NCBI GenBank assembly: GCA_026225945.1
Contig: JAMJFZ010000696.1
Location: 558,001 to 622,000 of the forward strand
DNA: 64,000 nt
Direction of reading: 5' to 3'
DNA from: Cricetomys ansorgei
Lineage: Eukaryota; Chordata; Mammalia; Rodentia; Nesomyidae
Below are positions 14,386-25,650 of the stretch, piece after piece. The notes beneath the pieces are model-generated. The model did no database searches. It was not told the origin of the DNA and saw only the letters and a program-made list of their open reading frames with translations. Within the stretch, counting starts at the first letter, position 1. Each line of letters begins with the position of its first letter. The position numbers and the translations under genes were made by a program.

Positions 14386-15011
14386 AAGAATAAGTGGGTA
14401 AAATATAATGTCTGTACAGTAGTGAAAGGTCAGGTTCTATTTGCTGTAAATGGGGAGTCTAGCACATATTTGTCAGATAGAAGAAAAGAGAAGACAGAAA
14501 GATAAACACTAAGGACACTGCAGAAATGACATTTTGATGACAGAGAAAAGCATGAGGGTTGGCATCAAATGACGAAGTTTTAAAGGAATCCTTTTAAAAG
14601 AAGAGGGACTTCTCACATTATATGTGAAAATATGTATGCTTAAAAGGAGGTAGGACGAATAAGACATGTGGGATATATGAATGCACATGATGTGGAAGGA
14701 TTTGGAGATACTAGAACATCAGAATAGGGATAGATGGAAGAGAGCTACAATTGTATTAAAATGGAGGAAAGAAAAGAGTTGGTAGTACATTGTTGAAAGG
14801 ATGGAGTAGATTACATGTGAGCAGAGAACAAGATAGTAGAACAAGGCAGATAGAATGATAAGCTGTATAAGTGCATTGTTAAAAATGTGAGTAATAAGAG
14901 AATTTAAAAGGAGCAGAGAATGATAGGAAGGAATGGAAGTGAGAATGGTAGAATAGAGAATGAATGAAGAAAAGAAGCAAAAGAGAATCTGAGCAGTGAA
15001 AGAGAAAAGGG
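14386..15011. other. Intron 5, purine-rich, no gene
   Basis: Strong A/G bias on the + strand (many GAGAA, AGGA words). No family or frame recognised. Confidence 0.45.
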
Positions 15012-15101
15012 GAGCTGGTTGCTAGTTAAAGGTGCTTACTGTTCTTACAGAGGATTAGGGTTCAGTTTTTGGAGTTCACCTCTCTCTCTCTCTCTCTCTC
15101 C

Positions 15102-15159
<58 letters not shown>

Positions 15160-15175
15160 AGAGTAAATTTTATTA
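15012..15175 (+). repeat. SINE fragment ending in (TC)n(AC)n microsatellite
   Basis: A diverged B2/ID-like head (AGCTGGTTGCTAGTTAAAGG, then CAGAGGATTAGGGTTCAGTT) runs into TC repeats at 15080-15120 with one interruption and AC repeats at 15121-15157. Confidence 0.75.
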
Positions 15176-16454
15176 AAGAAAAACAAGAAATATTAGATAA
15201 TGCATATTTGAGTTTGGAAGAGAGTAAGGCAGAAAAGCAAAGGAGGGTGTAAGTACTGAACTATGAAGAAAGAACATGAAGATGCATCTTGAGGAGGGCC
15301 AAAGATGAAGCAGAACAAATGATTATTCACCAGAAAGAAGTGTTGAATGGATAGGAAGAGGATAGCTATTGAGGTCTCTATACTCTTAACTGAACAAGAA
15401 AGTGAGGGTTTTAATTTTTTAGCTGGGTGTACAGGTATACTGTCTTTATGCTTATTTTGAAGTATAGTGAGAGAGAAAGAACAGAAGTACAGAAGGTTGA
15501 TGAAACCATTATTTTCCTAGCACAGCAGAGAGTACACCTTAGATCCCGGAAGGTGGGCGGGCAGGAATGAGGCTCAAAACTCTGAGATAAAATCTTGTTT
15601 CTTTTTATGGCTCTACAAGTGATTCATCTAGTGACCTTCACGAATCACAAGCTGTTTCCTTTCTTCAGTTCTTCATTTAATAACACTATCTGCTGCCTGC
15701 CTTGCAGCAACATAGAAAATAGAAATTGGATTAGACCTGTAGACCATTTAGAATTTTTAAGAAAGACTCATTCTGCAACACTGTTATTATTATTATGATG
15801 TTCATTAATTTTATTTTGGATTCCACGAGAAAACTACAAAGGACAGCTACTTGGAAAAATTTAACTAGGAAGGAAGTATTGCTTTACCTGGTTTTAGAAC
15901 TTAAGGATGAAATATAAGCTAAGCCCTATTACCCACTGCGTACCTCAGTAGTACACATATTAAAATTGGAAAAATCACATAGAAGTTTCATAGAACTAGC
16001 CAAACGTGATTTACACATTTATGAGTTATTCTAAACTACCCAATATATATGGTGAATCATTAGAATACATGGTGAATCCTTTCTTTATCAATATTATAAT
16101 ACTGATGAAACAAAGGATAAATATGTAATGTTCATTATACCTGATATCAATAATACATAAGAATCCTTGAGCTTCTGAATAAGATGGAATCTACTCATAA
16201 AATTTAGCTAGATTTTATTCCATTGAATTATTTGTCTAACTACACATTTATAAGAAATATATATATATGGGATATGTACCAAGCTGCAGAGAAAAGTAAG
16301 ATACCACTTAGCTCTTAAAGATTTCAGTTAAGGAGGCACGTAGAATAATACAAATTGCTTTCATAGGGAGATGTACAAAATATCACAGATTCACAGAATA
16401 AGAAGAAAACAAAGTAACACCCAAGCATCAAAAAGCAAACAATCAAACAAAAAA
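15176..16454. other. Intron 5, no gene
   Basis: Left end still purine-rich to about 15530; the rest is AT-rich and unassigned. Confidence 0.4.
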
Positions 16455-16722
16455 TGTGATGCAGAGGCCATGGAAGAATTCTGCTTAGTGATTTGCTCTA
16501 CAAGACTTGGGCAGGCTGATTTCTTATACCCACCAGGGCCACCAACCCAGGGGTGACAATGGCCATGATGGACTGGACCCTCTGACATCAATCTCTAATT
16601 AAAAAAAAATATCTATAGACTTGCCTACAGAATAGTCTTATGGTGGTATTTTCTCAGTTGATGTTCCCTCTTCCCAAAAGATTCTGGCTTGTGTCAAGAT
16701 GACATAAAATTAGCCATCATAG
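16455..16722 (-). repeat. MaLR-type LTR (MT/ORR1 group), antisense, truncated
   Basis: Antisense landmarks of a common rodent LTR: GATTTCTTATACCCACCAGG, GATGGACTGGACCCTCTGAC, ACTTGCCTACAGAATAGTCT and TTGTGTCAAGATGACATAAA, in order. Its left part is diverged. Family name is from memory and only approximate. Confidence 0.7.
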
Positions 16723-17239
16723 TAAGAATGTAGTAGGGACAGCAAGGCAGATCGAAGGGATGGAAAGATGATGAAGAGGGTGCTTAACAATGAAGCTGCC
16801 ATAATGCCTAGAGACACAGATAACTGCAGAGCACTGAATGCCTACTATGTGCTAGACACTTAACTTATATTAACTTAAATCTTAGCCGTGTATGTTAAAT
16901 ATATATGCATATAGGTATTCATTACACTTATTGAACTGATATAGAAGATGAACCTTAAAAAATACAAATGAGTTTCCAAAGATATTGCCATTATTTGGTA
17001 TATATAAGTGTAGATGGCTTCAAGCTACTTTTATTCCAGGAAATGAAATTTCAATGTAGCATGTTTTAGAAGTAGCAGTGACAGTGCTTGATGCCTGGTC
17101 AGAGACCTGTATGGTTCAAGATGGTTCATGAGTATTTTCTATAACGAAAGAAGTCTCCTAGGAAAATACAAATATTGAAATATGTTAAAAATAATCCAAA
17201 ATGTTAACATTCACATTAATGTCAAAGAGAAATGTGTTT
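16723..17239. repeat. Intron 5 with a MIR fragment at about 16825-16890
   Basis: MIR core words TGCCTACTATGTGCTAGACA and TTAACTTATATTAACTTAA are visible; the flanks are AT-rich and unassigned. Confidence 0.6.
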
Positions 17240-17335
17240 TTGGATAATAGCAGGAATAGGAAGGGGTAGAGGTTGGAGAGAGGAAAGGGAATGAGGAAAA
17301 CAATGTAATTATATTTTAATTCCAAAAAAAGGTAG
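17240..17335 (+). repeat. L1 LINE 3' end, sense
   Basis: Short purine-rich block with GGTTGGAGAGAGGAAAGGGA followed by AATGTAATTATATTTTAATT and an A-run, the typical rodent L1 terminus. Confidence 0.75.
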
Positions 17336-17424
17336 ATGTTACTATTTGAAAGTATTTCTGTATGAGATACATAATACCTTTATCCTATAATTATGTGGAA
17401 GTATTACTTTTTTTTTATACGTGA

Positions 17425-17530
17425 TGTGCTGGACATGGTAATACATTCTTGTAATTCTAGCATTTGAGAGACTGAGACAGGAACATTACAACTTCAAGGC
17501 CAGCCTTGGTGACACAGTGAAACTTTTTTT
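17425..17530 (+). repeat. B1 SINE, sense, diverged
   Basis: Shows GGACATGGTAATACATTCTT, GTAATTCTAGCATTTGAGAG and AAGGCCAGCCTTGGTGACA, truncated before a T/A-rich junction. Confidence 0.85.
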
Positions 17531-17534
17531 TTAA

Positions 17535-17760
17535 AAAAAATCAAAGTGCCTGGACAACTCTTCCAGAGGACCTTAATTTGATTCACAACACCCATATGCT
17601 GTTCACAACAGTCTGTCATTCCAGTCTCATGGGCTCCAATACCCTTCTTCTGGTCTCCTTGGATACCAGGCATGCATGTGGTACATAGACATATGTGCAG
17701 GCAAAATACCCATACACATCGAATAAAAAATTAAATAAAAGAATAAAAATATAAAAAAGA
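17535..17760 (+). repeat. B3/B2-type SINE, sense
   Basis: CTTCCAGAGGACCTTAATTT through ATGCATGTGGTACATAGACA to an A-rich tail with AATAAA words. The tRNA-like head is partly missing. Confidence 0.85.
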
Positions 17761-18469
17761 AAACAAATATGAGTGACATAATGAGATTCTTTGTGCCAAC
17801 ACAACAGCTGAACCCAAAACTTTATGGAAGTTCAAATGTGATCAATGGGATGGAAATGTATTTCTTGTTCTTTCGCATTCAAAGCAGATATACTTCATTG
17901 TCAGGAGCCTCATTTAGAAGTGATGTGTTCAGGGACCCAAGGTTCATCTCATGGCTCTACCATATTAAACACATAATTTCCAACAACACTAGCTTGTCTG
18001 TATCAAGTGGGAGGAGACTGTGGGTCAGGCTATGAGAGCACACTCATTTCTACTAGCCTTCTCTTGATGGAAGGAAGTTATCTGTGTATGCCTTACTAGC
18101 AAGCTAAGCAGGGGAAAAGAAATACTTCTGTGTTGTAAAATAATCCCAGATTTGTTTTTAAAATTAAAACATCTGGTTGTGGTCTTTAAGGATCAGTTGA
18201 CAATGAGGATACTAGTTAGTGGAGCATTCATAGTCCAGGGAATGACAAGGCCCTGGGCAAAAGTAATGGGAATTCAGACTGGTAAAGCAAACAAGAATGA
18301 GAGGGATTTTCTGTAGAACTTTTTCTTTTCAATGATATATTTGTGATATATCTATGATATATTTTCCATGGATAGTGAATGGATTGCAATCCTATACACA
18401 AGAATAATAAAAGCAAGTCCTCTAAATGTTAGTTAAGAATTCAACATGTAGCTAACAAGAGGACAATGG
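17761..18469. other. Intron 5, no gene
   Basis: No repeat or domain recognised; the 88-codon plus-strand frame near 17769 shows no familiar motif. Confidence 0.4.
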
Positions 18470-18565
18470 TATAAATTTTGCACTTCTTGAGGATTTGCAA
18501 CATCCCAGACACTGTAATAAGTGCTTTATACATATTTATCTCACTTAATTTTCACAACAGTGATC
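18470..18565 (+). repeat. MIR SINE fragment
   Basis: Core words CACTGTAATAAGTGCTTTAT and CTCACTTAATTTTCACAACA. Confidence 0.85.
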
Positions 18566-21039
18566 ATGTACACTTAGTGCCAAGACATAGAACAGTGCTA
18601 CAATTAAGGAGATGGATTATGCAGTAAGATAGTTCTAGGGCATTCTCTGTGGACTGACGTGAAGCATAGCAATATCTGGCCTTTAAAGCAATTGCCAGTG
18701 GTAAATGTGACAACATGTGAGAACTGTATGATACATCCTGGCTTGTGGCCACTCTCTTCAGACCTTTTTATTTTGCTGTTGGTATCCTCAAAACTCACAG
18801 TAAGGAAATTGGAATTTCATTAGACCGATGTTACAACACTAAAAGAAGAGCTGATACAAAGACCCAATTCACAGTTAAAGTAGATTTTCTTTCTCACACT
18901 GCGATACACCACTTCTTGAAATACAGTGATGCTTGGGAACCACTTTTAAGTAATGAATATGAGCTGGGCATGATGAGCTGCGTTGGGAAGAATAGGTCCG
19001 GAAACCAGGAAATCTTCCACACAGTGGAGGTTTGTAAAGTGGAATACATTGTACCAAGTATCTTTTATGTGTTGTGCTATGCAGTAATAGTGTTCTATAT
19101 TTAGCTGAAAACAAAGGAAATAGTCACTGCTGTCTCCATGTTGAGTCATGAAGAGGAAAATGATGTTTTAAACCAACTGACAGATGATGTCTGTCATGCC
19201 GAGATCATGATTCCTTCTTTCGTTCTTTGATTGTATGATTGGGTCAGGTTTGCTAATGTACTTGTGATGTGTTAAAGATAAATTATTGGAATTTTAAAAA
19301 CAGCATGATGCCAGGAACTTTCTCTCCTAAACATTAATAGCAATCCTCCTCTCTTCCTATTTTAGATGCAAATACCTTTCACTTGAGTTTCCATTATAGA
19401 GAGTGCCTCTGAAATGACCAGGAACCAGGGAAAGCATTTGGGCAAGAATTTTAATAGTATAGGATTTAATGTAATCAGGGCAAGCAAGCATTGATAGCTT
19501 TCTTTCACACAGCCCTTTTATGTAATGGCTTTTGCTCTAGGGGACTCTACCTGCAGTGCTTATACTTTGAGCCATATTTAGTGAGCCTCACACTATTGAA
19601 CAGCATCAGGAATATGGAAGAGACAGAGTGTCTCATTTGGGGATCTGAGAAAGTTAGAGTGAGGCAAGAAAGAGGAAATAGTAGTAATCTTCAGTGACTC
19701 ATAAATGATGTTGTGTGCTGAGTGCAATGACGTACACCCATATATCAAGAAACACATAACAGCCATTTGCTATGTGTCAGCTAGTCAACTGGGGATAGCT
19801 TACCATAACACACAAATTCTTCTGTCAGAATCCAGGCACACAAATACTGAGAAACCTATATGTTAAAGATTATGATATTTGTACAAAGTGCTCTAGGTTT
19901 TAGGGGAGATGGAGAAAGTCATGATGTCCATATGACATTAACAAAGCATCATGGCATAGGTAGTATTCAGGCAAATATTTGAAGGAGATGTGTTCCATAG
20001 AAAGAATGGGCATTCAGGCAGGGAACAAAGATGGAGACAATCCTTCTTCTGTGATATCTCAATTATTTGCAGATGTATGGAGAGTGAGGGAAAGCAGGAA
20101 AATCAGAAAATGAGGATGGAGTTACACTTCTGAGGTAATTGTTGAGCTCACATGTGTTCCCTCTAAGGTTACAATCAGTGATAAGGTGATGGCCTTCCTG
20201 TCTGAGCACTGGGTCTCCTGTCTCGAGCTTGAGGATTTAATGGTTAGTCTTCAGACAACTGGGATTCTGGTGACTAATGTGCAGCTTGGTTTGGGCATTT
20301 CAGAGGGCATATTTCAAGTGACTCATCATGTACTGATAATGGCTATTAGAGATTAACTATCCTTTCTTTTTGCACCATAAATCCCAGATCCTGCCCTTTA
20401 CTCCACGATTACAGAAATAGTCTGTCTGGCAACTCAACTGCTTTCTAGATAGTGTTGCCCATCCTTTAGATTTTAGACACTGTAGACAACATGTCAACTA
20501 GGCCCTTGTGTCCTGTGGAGTTTAAATTGGGACGTACTATGTTAATTAGTTTTAGCAGGCCCATCATCTGGCCAAACAACCAGGAAATATAAATGTATTC
20601 AATATTCTTTAGTTTTTGGAACTCTAGTAATCCCAGGATACTTTACACTTGAGTTTTCTCTAGGATTTCGCTTGGTTTGTGTCTCTACTTAGCAAAATTC
20701 TAGGAATCATTTAAATGTTTTTTCCTGTAGCAGTTGTAATCTAGTTGATCCATTTGCATTCATATTAATTCTATAGTTTAAATACAAGTATGCAAATTAA
20801 GTTTTCATGCACATTTTAAGATATAAAAATGCTGGGTTTAGTTCTACAGCGTTCTACATAATGAACACTACAGGCTGCAGTATAAGGAAAGTACTGAACA
20901 GGGAAAGTGGCTTAACAAAGCAAGAGCTATTATCAAGACACCAGGACCAGAACCTCATCTTCCAGAGGATCCTTGTACTTACGCCAAGGGCAAATGAGCA
21001 CAGTCTTAATTGGCTCAGCTAGAGCAAAAATGTTGCTGT
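18566..21039. other. Intron 5, no gene
   Basis: Includes a 119-codon plus-strand frame (18745-19104) without recognisable domain. A stretch at about 19870-20060 resembles an old L2-type repeat (GGCATTCAGGCAGGGAACAA). Otherwise unassigned. Confidence 0.4.
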
Positions 21040-21350
21040 GGATAATTTATAGGCAGCCAAATTTATTGTTCAGTGTTCTGGAGAATTAGAAATCCAAGAT
21101 CAAGGCTCCAACAGATTCATTGTCTGGCCTAAGCTATCCACTTCAAAAAATTCCGTCTTGCTGTGTCTTTACCTAACCATGGTTGCTAATAAAGTTCCCT
21201 CAGGTCTCTTCTATAAGGTCTCTAATTCAATGCATGAGGGGCAGAGCCGCTATGACCTAATCATTTCTGAAAGGTCCCATGCTATCTTGTTGAGGAGTAA
21301 GTTCCAACATATGAATTTCAAAAGGACAAGAAGAAACGACAGTGAGCTCT
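21040..21350 (-). repeat. MLT1/MST-like MaLR LTR, antisense
   Basis: GGATAATTTATAGGCAGCCA, CTCAGGTCTCTTCTATAAGG and the end AACATATGAATTTCAAAAGG follow the order of an antisense mammalian MaLR LTR. Very diverged. Confidence 0.55.
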
Positions 21351-22334
21351 GAACCTAGATTCTAGCTTTGGGGCTTGGTTGGTTTCCTCACTGTGTTGTT
21401 AATGCTTTTGGGTGCATTCTAAGGTAAATTCAAGTGGTTTACTCATGATATTCAATCTAGTTCCAGCAGAGTATGATAAATGCAATGAAAATGCATACTG
21501 TACAATATTTTACTATACAAATGGTATAGTAAAAAGAAAAGTCCAGCAAATACCATACTAATAATAATCTCTCATCGATGTATTCATTTTGAAACTATAT
21601 TTCCAGCAAGGAGGTGATAAGGACAGTAAATATACAACTCATCAATTCATCTTACTTCCAAAGAGATAGAAAAGAAAGTAGTGACTTAGTGGCGTTAAGA
21701 GCAGGGACTCTTAGCTCAGTGATATGGGCTGGCGTTATCGCTGGAATAAATGCTTAAAACTGCCATATTCTGTCCCTTCTTTCCTCCCTAGCTCTATTTT
21801 CCTAGTCACTTAGAGATTCTGATACATATGTCTTCTGTCTGATGTGTAAGCTTCCTCAGGATGTGGGAAATGGATGAAGTGTTTAATATCATTCATATCT
21901 TGAGTTTGTAGAATTACATTAAGCCAGTGGAGTGAATCTTCCTGTGTAAATCCGGATTCTCCTGAATCTATGATTTTTCCTTCATAATAAAATTCAGTCC
22001 TAGAGCTTTAACTAGCATCTGTAAATATGCTAGTGAACAAGATATCTTGCATGCCTTTCAGCTGACAGAACTAGATTTTAACTCTAGAGGTCTGATTTTG
22101 TAAATGGACAAACAAAACTTGTATGCATTTGTGGCTTATAAAAATTGTGTTTTTATGTATGTATACAGTGGGAATTGGTTAAATTGAGCCAATTATCAAA
22201 TGCATTAACTCACATACTTATTTCATGGTGATAGCACTAATTTTACATGGCAACTTTCAAGTATGTAATATATTATTAACTAAAGTTATTCTTGTACAAT
22301 ATGATTTTAATGTTTTATTTACTGTTTTTAAAAA
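21351..22334. other. Intron 5 with an L2-like fragment at about 21765-21900
   Basis: The fragment contains CTAGTCACTTAGAGATTCTG and GTGTAAGCTTCCTCAGGATG, reminiscent of L2 3' sequence. The rest is AT-rich and unassigned. Confidence 0.4.
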
Positions 22335-22510
22335 TGTGTTGTGTATATGTGTGTGTGCGTGCACACTTGTGTGTGCGTGTATGTAGAGGGAAGACAATAC
22401 ACAAGAGAAGCACACATGCCACAGCTTGCATGTGGAGGTCAGAGGACCACTCTCAGTTGGTTTTCTCCTTCCAATTTATCAGTTTCAGTGATTGAACTCA
22501 GGTTTCCAGA
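22335..22510 (-). repeat. B3/B4-type SINE, antisense, with GT-rich start
   Basis: GT/GC-alternating start, then CATGTGGAGGTCAGAGGACC and GTGATTGAACTCAGGTTTCC. Confidence 0.8.
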
Positions 22511-22559
22511 CTTGTACTGCAATCATACCTACATGTTTGTTGTATTAATTTGCACACTC

Positions 22560-23487
22560 TGAATTAGAGATATTGGACAGCTTCTTTTACAATTGTTGTC
22601 CACTTCTTTTGAGAAATGTATATTTGAGTTCATTCTGCTTTATTAGTTCATGTTTTCTTGCTATTGAGTTGGCTTGGCACACTATATTTTTAGATATTAA
22701 TCTATTGTAAGAAGTATGTTTCCAGATATTATCTCCAATTTTATAAGTTATCTCTTTACTGGGTTGATTGTTTCTTTTACTGTGCAGTAATTTTTAATTT
22801 ATTGTAAGACAATTAATCTCTTTGTTTTTGTTTTTACCTGTGCTTTTGAGGCCATGTCCAAATATTCATTGTGCAGAACAATATCATGGAACTTTCCCCT
22901 GTGTTTTCTTCCTGTAGTCATAGTTTAAGATACTGTGTTTGAGTATTAATTATATTTGACTTTATGTTTTCATGTGGTGTGAGATAATCATCTAGTTTCA
23001 TATTTCTGTATATGGATATGCAGTTTTCATAACATCATTTGCTGAGAAGAATATCCTTTCTCCTTTGTGTGTTCTTGGCACCTTTGTTGAAAATCAATTG
23101 ACTATGAATATATGAATTTATTTCTGTGCCCTCTATTTTGTTCCATTGGTCGATTTCTCTATTTTTAAGTGAGTGCGATGCTCTTTTATTAGCAAACGTT
23201 TGCGGTATTTGTGAAGCCAGGTAGTGTAATGCCTCCAGCTCCGTTGTTCATCCTATTCAAGGAAATAATATTATTTTGAATTTTAAACTGTTTTTAGAAA
23301 AATGTTATTGGTGTTTTGAAAAAGCTTTTACTGAATATATAGGTCATTTGGGTAGTATTTTTATTATATCAATTTTGAGTAGTGAATTTAGTAATGTTAG
23401 TTCTCCCAATCTGTGAACAGGGGATATATTTTCATTAATTTTTACCTTGCCAACCTCTTTCATTGCTGTTCTGTAGTTTTTAGTGGG
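22560..23487 (-). repeat. Old L1 (L1M-type) LINE, antisense, left part
   Basis: Antisense eutherian L1 landmarks: TTCTTGGCACCTTTGTTGAA, TTTGTTCCATTGGTCGATTT and TAATGCCTCCAGCTCCGTTG in the expected order. Interrupted at 23488 by an LTR. Confidence 0.85.
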
Positions 23488-23951
23488 TGTATTAGTCAGA
23501 ACGCTCTAGAATAACAGAAATTATTAGAATGACTTACAGGCTATGGTTCAGCTAATCCAACAATGGATGCCTATGTATAGAAGGCCTAAGAATCCAGTAA
23601 CTGTTATGTCCACAAGGCTGGACGTCTCAGCCAGCTGGTCTTCAATATACACTGGAATACCAAAGAATTAGGCTCTGATGCCAGTGAAGGAAAGAAATTG
23701 CTAGGGAGATGAAAGCAAGCAGGCAAAGAGCAAAAGTTTCCTTCTTCCATGTCCTTATATAGGCTTCCAGCAGAAGGCTTGGCCCAGATTACAGTTGTGT
23801 CTTCCCACCTCAAAGATCTGGATTACAAGTGGATCTTCTCACTTCAAATAATCCAATTAAGCAAAAAACCACCTCACATATGTGCCCAGCCATTTTTGCT
23901 TTTAGCTAATTCCAGGTGTGGAGAAGTTGACAACCAAGAAGAGTCATCACA
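23488..23951 (-). mobile_element. Solo LTR of a rodent endogenous element (ERVL-MaLR-type), antisense
   Basis: Starts TGTATTAGTCAGAACGCTCT and ends CATCACA, giving TG...CA ends in about 464 bp. The inside has ACAGGCTATGGTTCAGCTAA, CAAGGCTGGACGTCTCAGCC and TCCATGTCCTTATATAGGC, which I recognise from an abundant rodent LTR. In sense orientation it starts TGTGATG, with the TATA-like motif in the middle. No internal gag/pol follows, so it is a solo LTR. Flanking L1 sequence continues on both sides. A 5-bp duplication is not clear (GTGGG versus GCGTG). Family name not resolved. Confidence 0.8.
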
Positions 23952-25060
23952 GCGTGTATAGCATCCACCTCCTTGATTAAACGTATTCCTGCATATTTTA
24001 TGACATTGTAGGAATATGAATGAGGTACTTTTGCTTTGTAGGTTTGTTGTTGTTGTTGTTTGTTAGAGGGAATTTATTGTTAAGGTATGAAAAAACTGCT
24101 TTTTAAAATTTTGGATCCTAAAAATTTAAAGAAATGTTTTAATAGGTTTAGTAGTTGGTTGGTGGAGTGTTGAAGATTTTTGATATGCAATAGACTGTTG
24201 TCTGAAAATACAGATATGACTTCCTTCTTTCATATTTGGATGCATTTTATGTTTTACTTCTGCCAAATGGCTCTGGTTATGTCTTACAATAGAAATGAGA
24301 AGTATAGACAACCTTGTTTTAGAAGAAACTGTTCAGCCTTTCCCTATTGGCCACCACATAAGCTTGTCACTTGTCATATATGGGCTTTATCATGTAGAGG
24401 TACACATTTGTACATCAAATAACTCCTTGGGAGTTTTCTATCTTCTTGATAAAAAGTATTTATTGAACATATTGTTCAAAATATATCCATACACTTTGTG
24501 ATTTGTCTTCTATTTTTGTCAGCATTTTTTAAGGAATAAACATGTTGAATTTTGAGCTCGAATTTACACTATTTTTTATTTTGTGGATACTTCTTTTGGT
24601 GTGTTTGTGTGATGTGTTTGTTGAACTCAGGATAACAATGATTTTTCTCTTATGTTCTCTTTCAGGAATTTTAGCTCTTAAATTTAGTCTATGATATATT
24701 TTTGTTGTTTTTTGTTTGTGGCTTGAGATGAGATTATGTTTATTTATTAAAATTCTTTTAAAACACCTATTGATTGCACATTTCAGTTGTAGTCAGTGTG
24801 ATATTTCTACACATTCATGCATATATGTTATTCAACCCAGCCCCTCACACCTTCCTCAACCTCTACTTACCTTCTTGGAATTTCTAAAATCTCTAATAAA
24901 AACTGAACAAAAACAAGCAGACAGCCTTGTCTGATCTTTAGGCTGAGCAATTTAGTCTTTTGCTATTAAGTGGAGTGCTAGATTTTTTTTGTAAATGCCA
25001 TTTAACACTTGAGAAAATTACCTTTTATTCCCAGATTTTGAGTTTTAAATCCTGATGAGT
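23952..25060 (-). repeat. Old L1 (L1M-type) LINE, antisense, right part
   Basis: Resumes with CATCCACCTCCTTGATTAAA directly where the L1 was cut by the LTR. It goes on to CTTGTTTTAGAAGAAACTGT and TGATGAGTGTTGAATTTCAT. A GTT simple repeat lies near 24043-24062. About 24720-24925 looks foreign to the L1. Two pieces (about 24305-24400 and 24925-25050) resemble the same L1 region. Confidence 0.75.
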
Positions 25061-25650
25061 GTTGAATTTCATCCCCTTCTTTTGCCCTTGCCTTGGTTTA
25101 ATTTATTCTTTGCACAGTTCCCAGAGTGATCCTAAACAATTAGTGGGATTGAGTCACAGTTACACTGACCCTTCCTGTGATACCTCCATATTTTACCTGG
25201 TGAAAACCAAATGGCCTGGATTATTGCACGATCCAGCCTATGCCCCTCACTTTCCTCTTGGAATATCTATTCTATTAATCTCTCCCCTCAGTCTCCCCAG
25301 TATATCTGAAGAAGCCTTCTTGCTCTTCCTGGAAGGAAACAGACACAGTTCTACCAGAGGGCATGTGCATTTGCTGTTCTTCCTACTTTCACTGCTCATT
25401 TCCTCAGTTCCTTACGAAGATGCCACCTACTCAATAATACTCTCCCCAAAATACCCTGTGAGAATTTTAATTCATGTCCCATCTTTTCTATCTAAGTCTT
25501 TATTTCTTCCTAGGACATAGCATTGTTTAGTATACAGTATAACTAACTTACTATTTTATCTATTTTTCCCATAGCCAAGTGTAAACTCTAAATGGGCAAC
25601 ATGATAGCAAGCCCCTGATGTGTCTTTGCTGTTTAGATGATAGACCATTA
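25061..25650 (+). repeat. L2 LINE remnant containing a 153-codon open frame
   Basis: Segments correspond in order to the L2 3' part: a GATCCAGCCTATGCCCCTCA stretch, CTTCTTGCTCTTCCTGGAAG, TTTGCTGTTCTTCCTACTTT and TCATTTCCTCAGTTCCTTAC. The open frame at 25059-25520, the longest in the window, lies over it and is best read as a chance frame in a repeat, not a gene. Confidence 0.7.

Noticed and set aside
15019..15252. Frame with Ser-Leu and Thr-His repeats
   Set aside because: Direct translation of a (TC)n(AC)n microsatellite.
18745..19104. 119-codon open frame on the + strand
   Set aside because: No family motif, no splice or promoter context, and overlapping minus-strand frames of similar length; consistent with chance.
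25059..25520. 153-codon open frame, the longest in the window
   Set aside because: It lies over an L2 LINE remnant, has no recognisable domain, and lies within an intron on the same strand; composition is that of translated pyrimidine-rich repeat.
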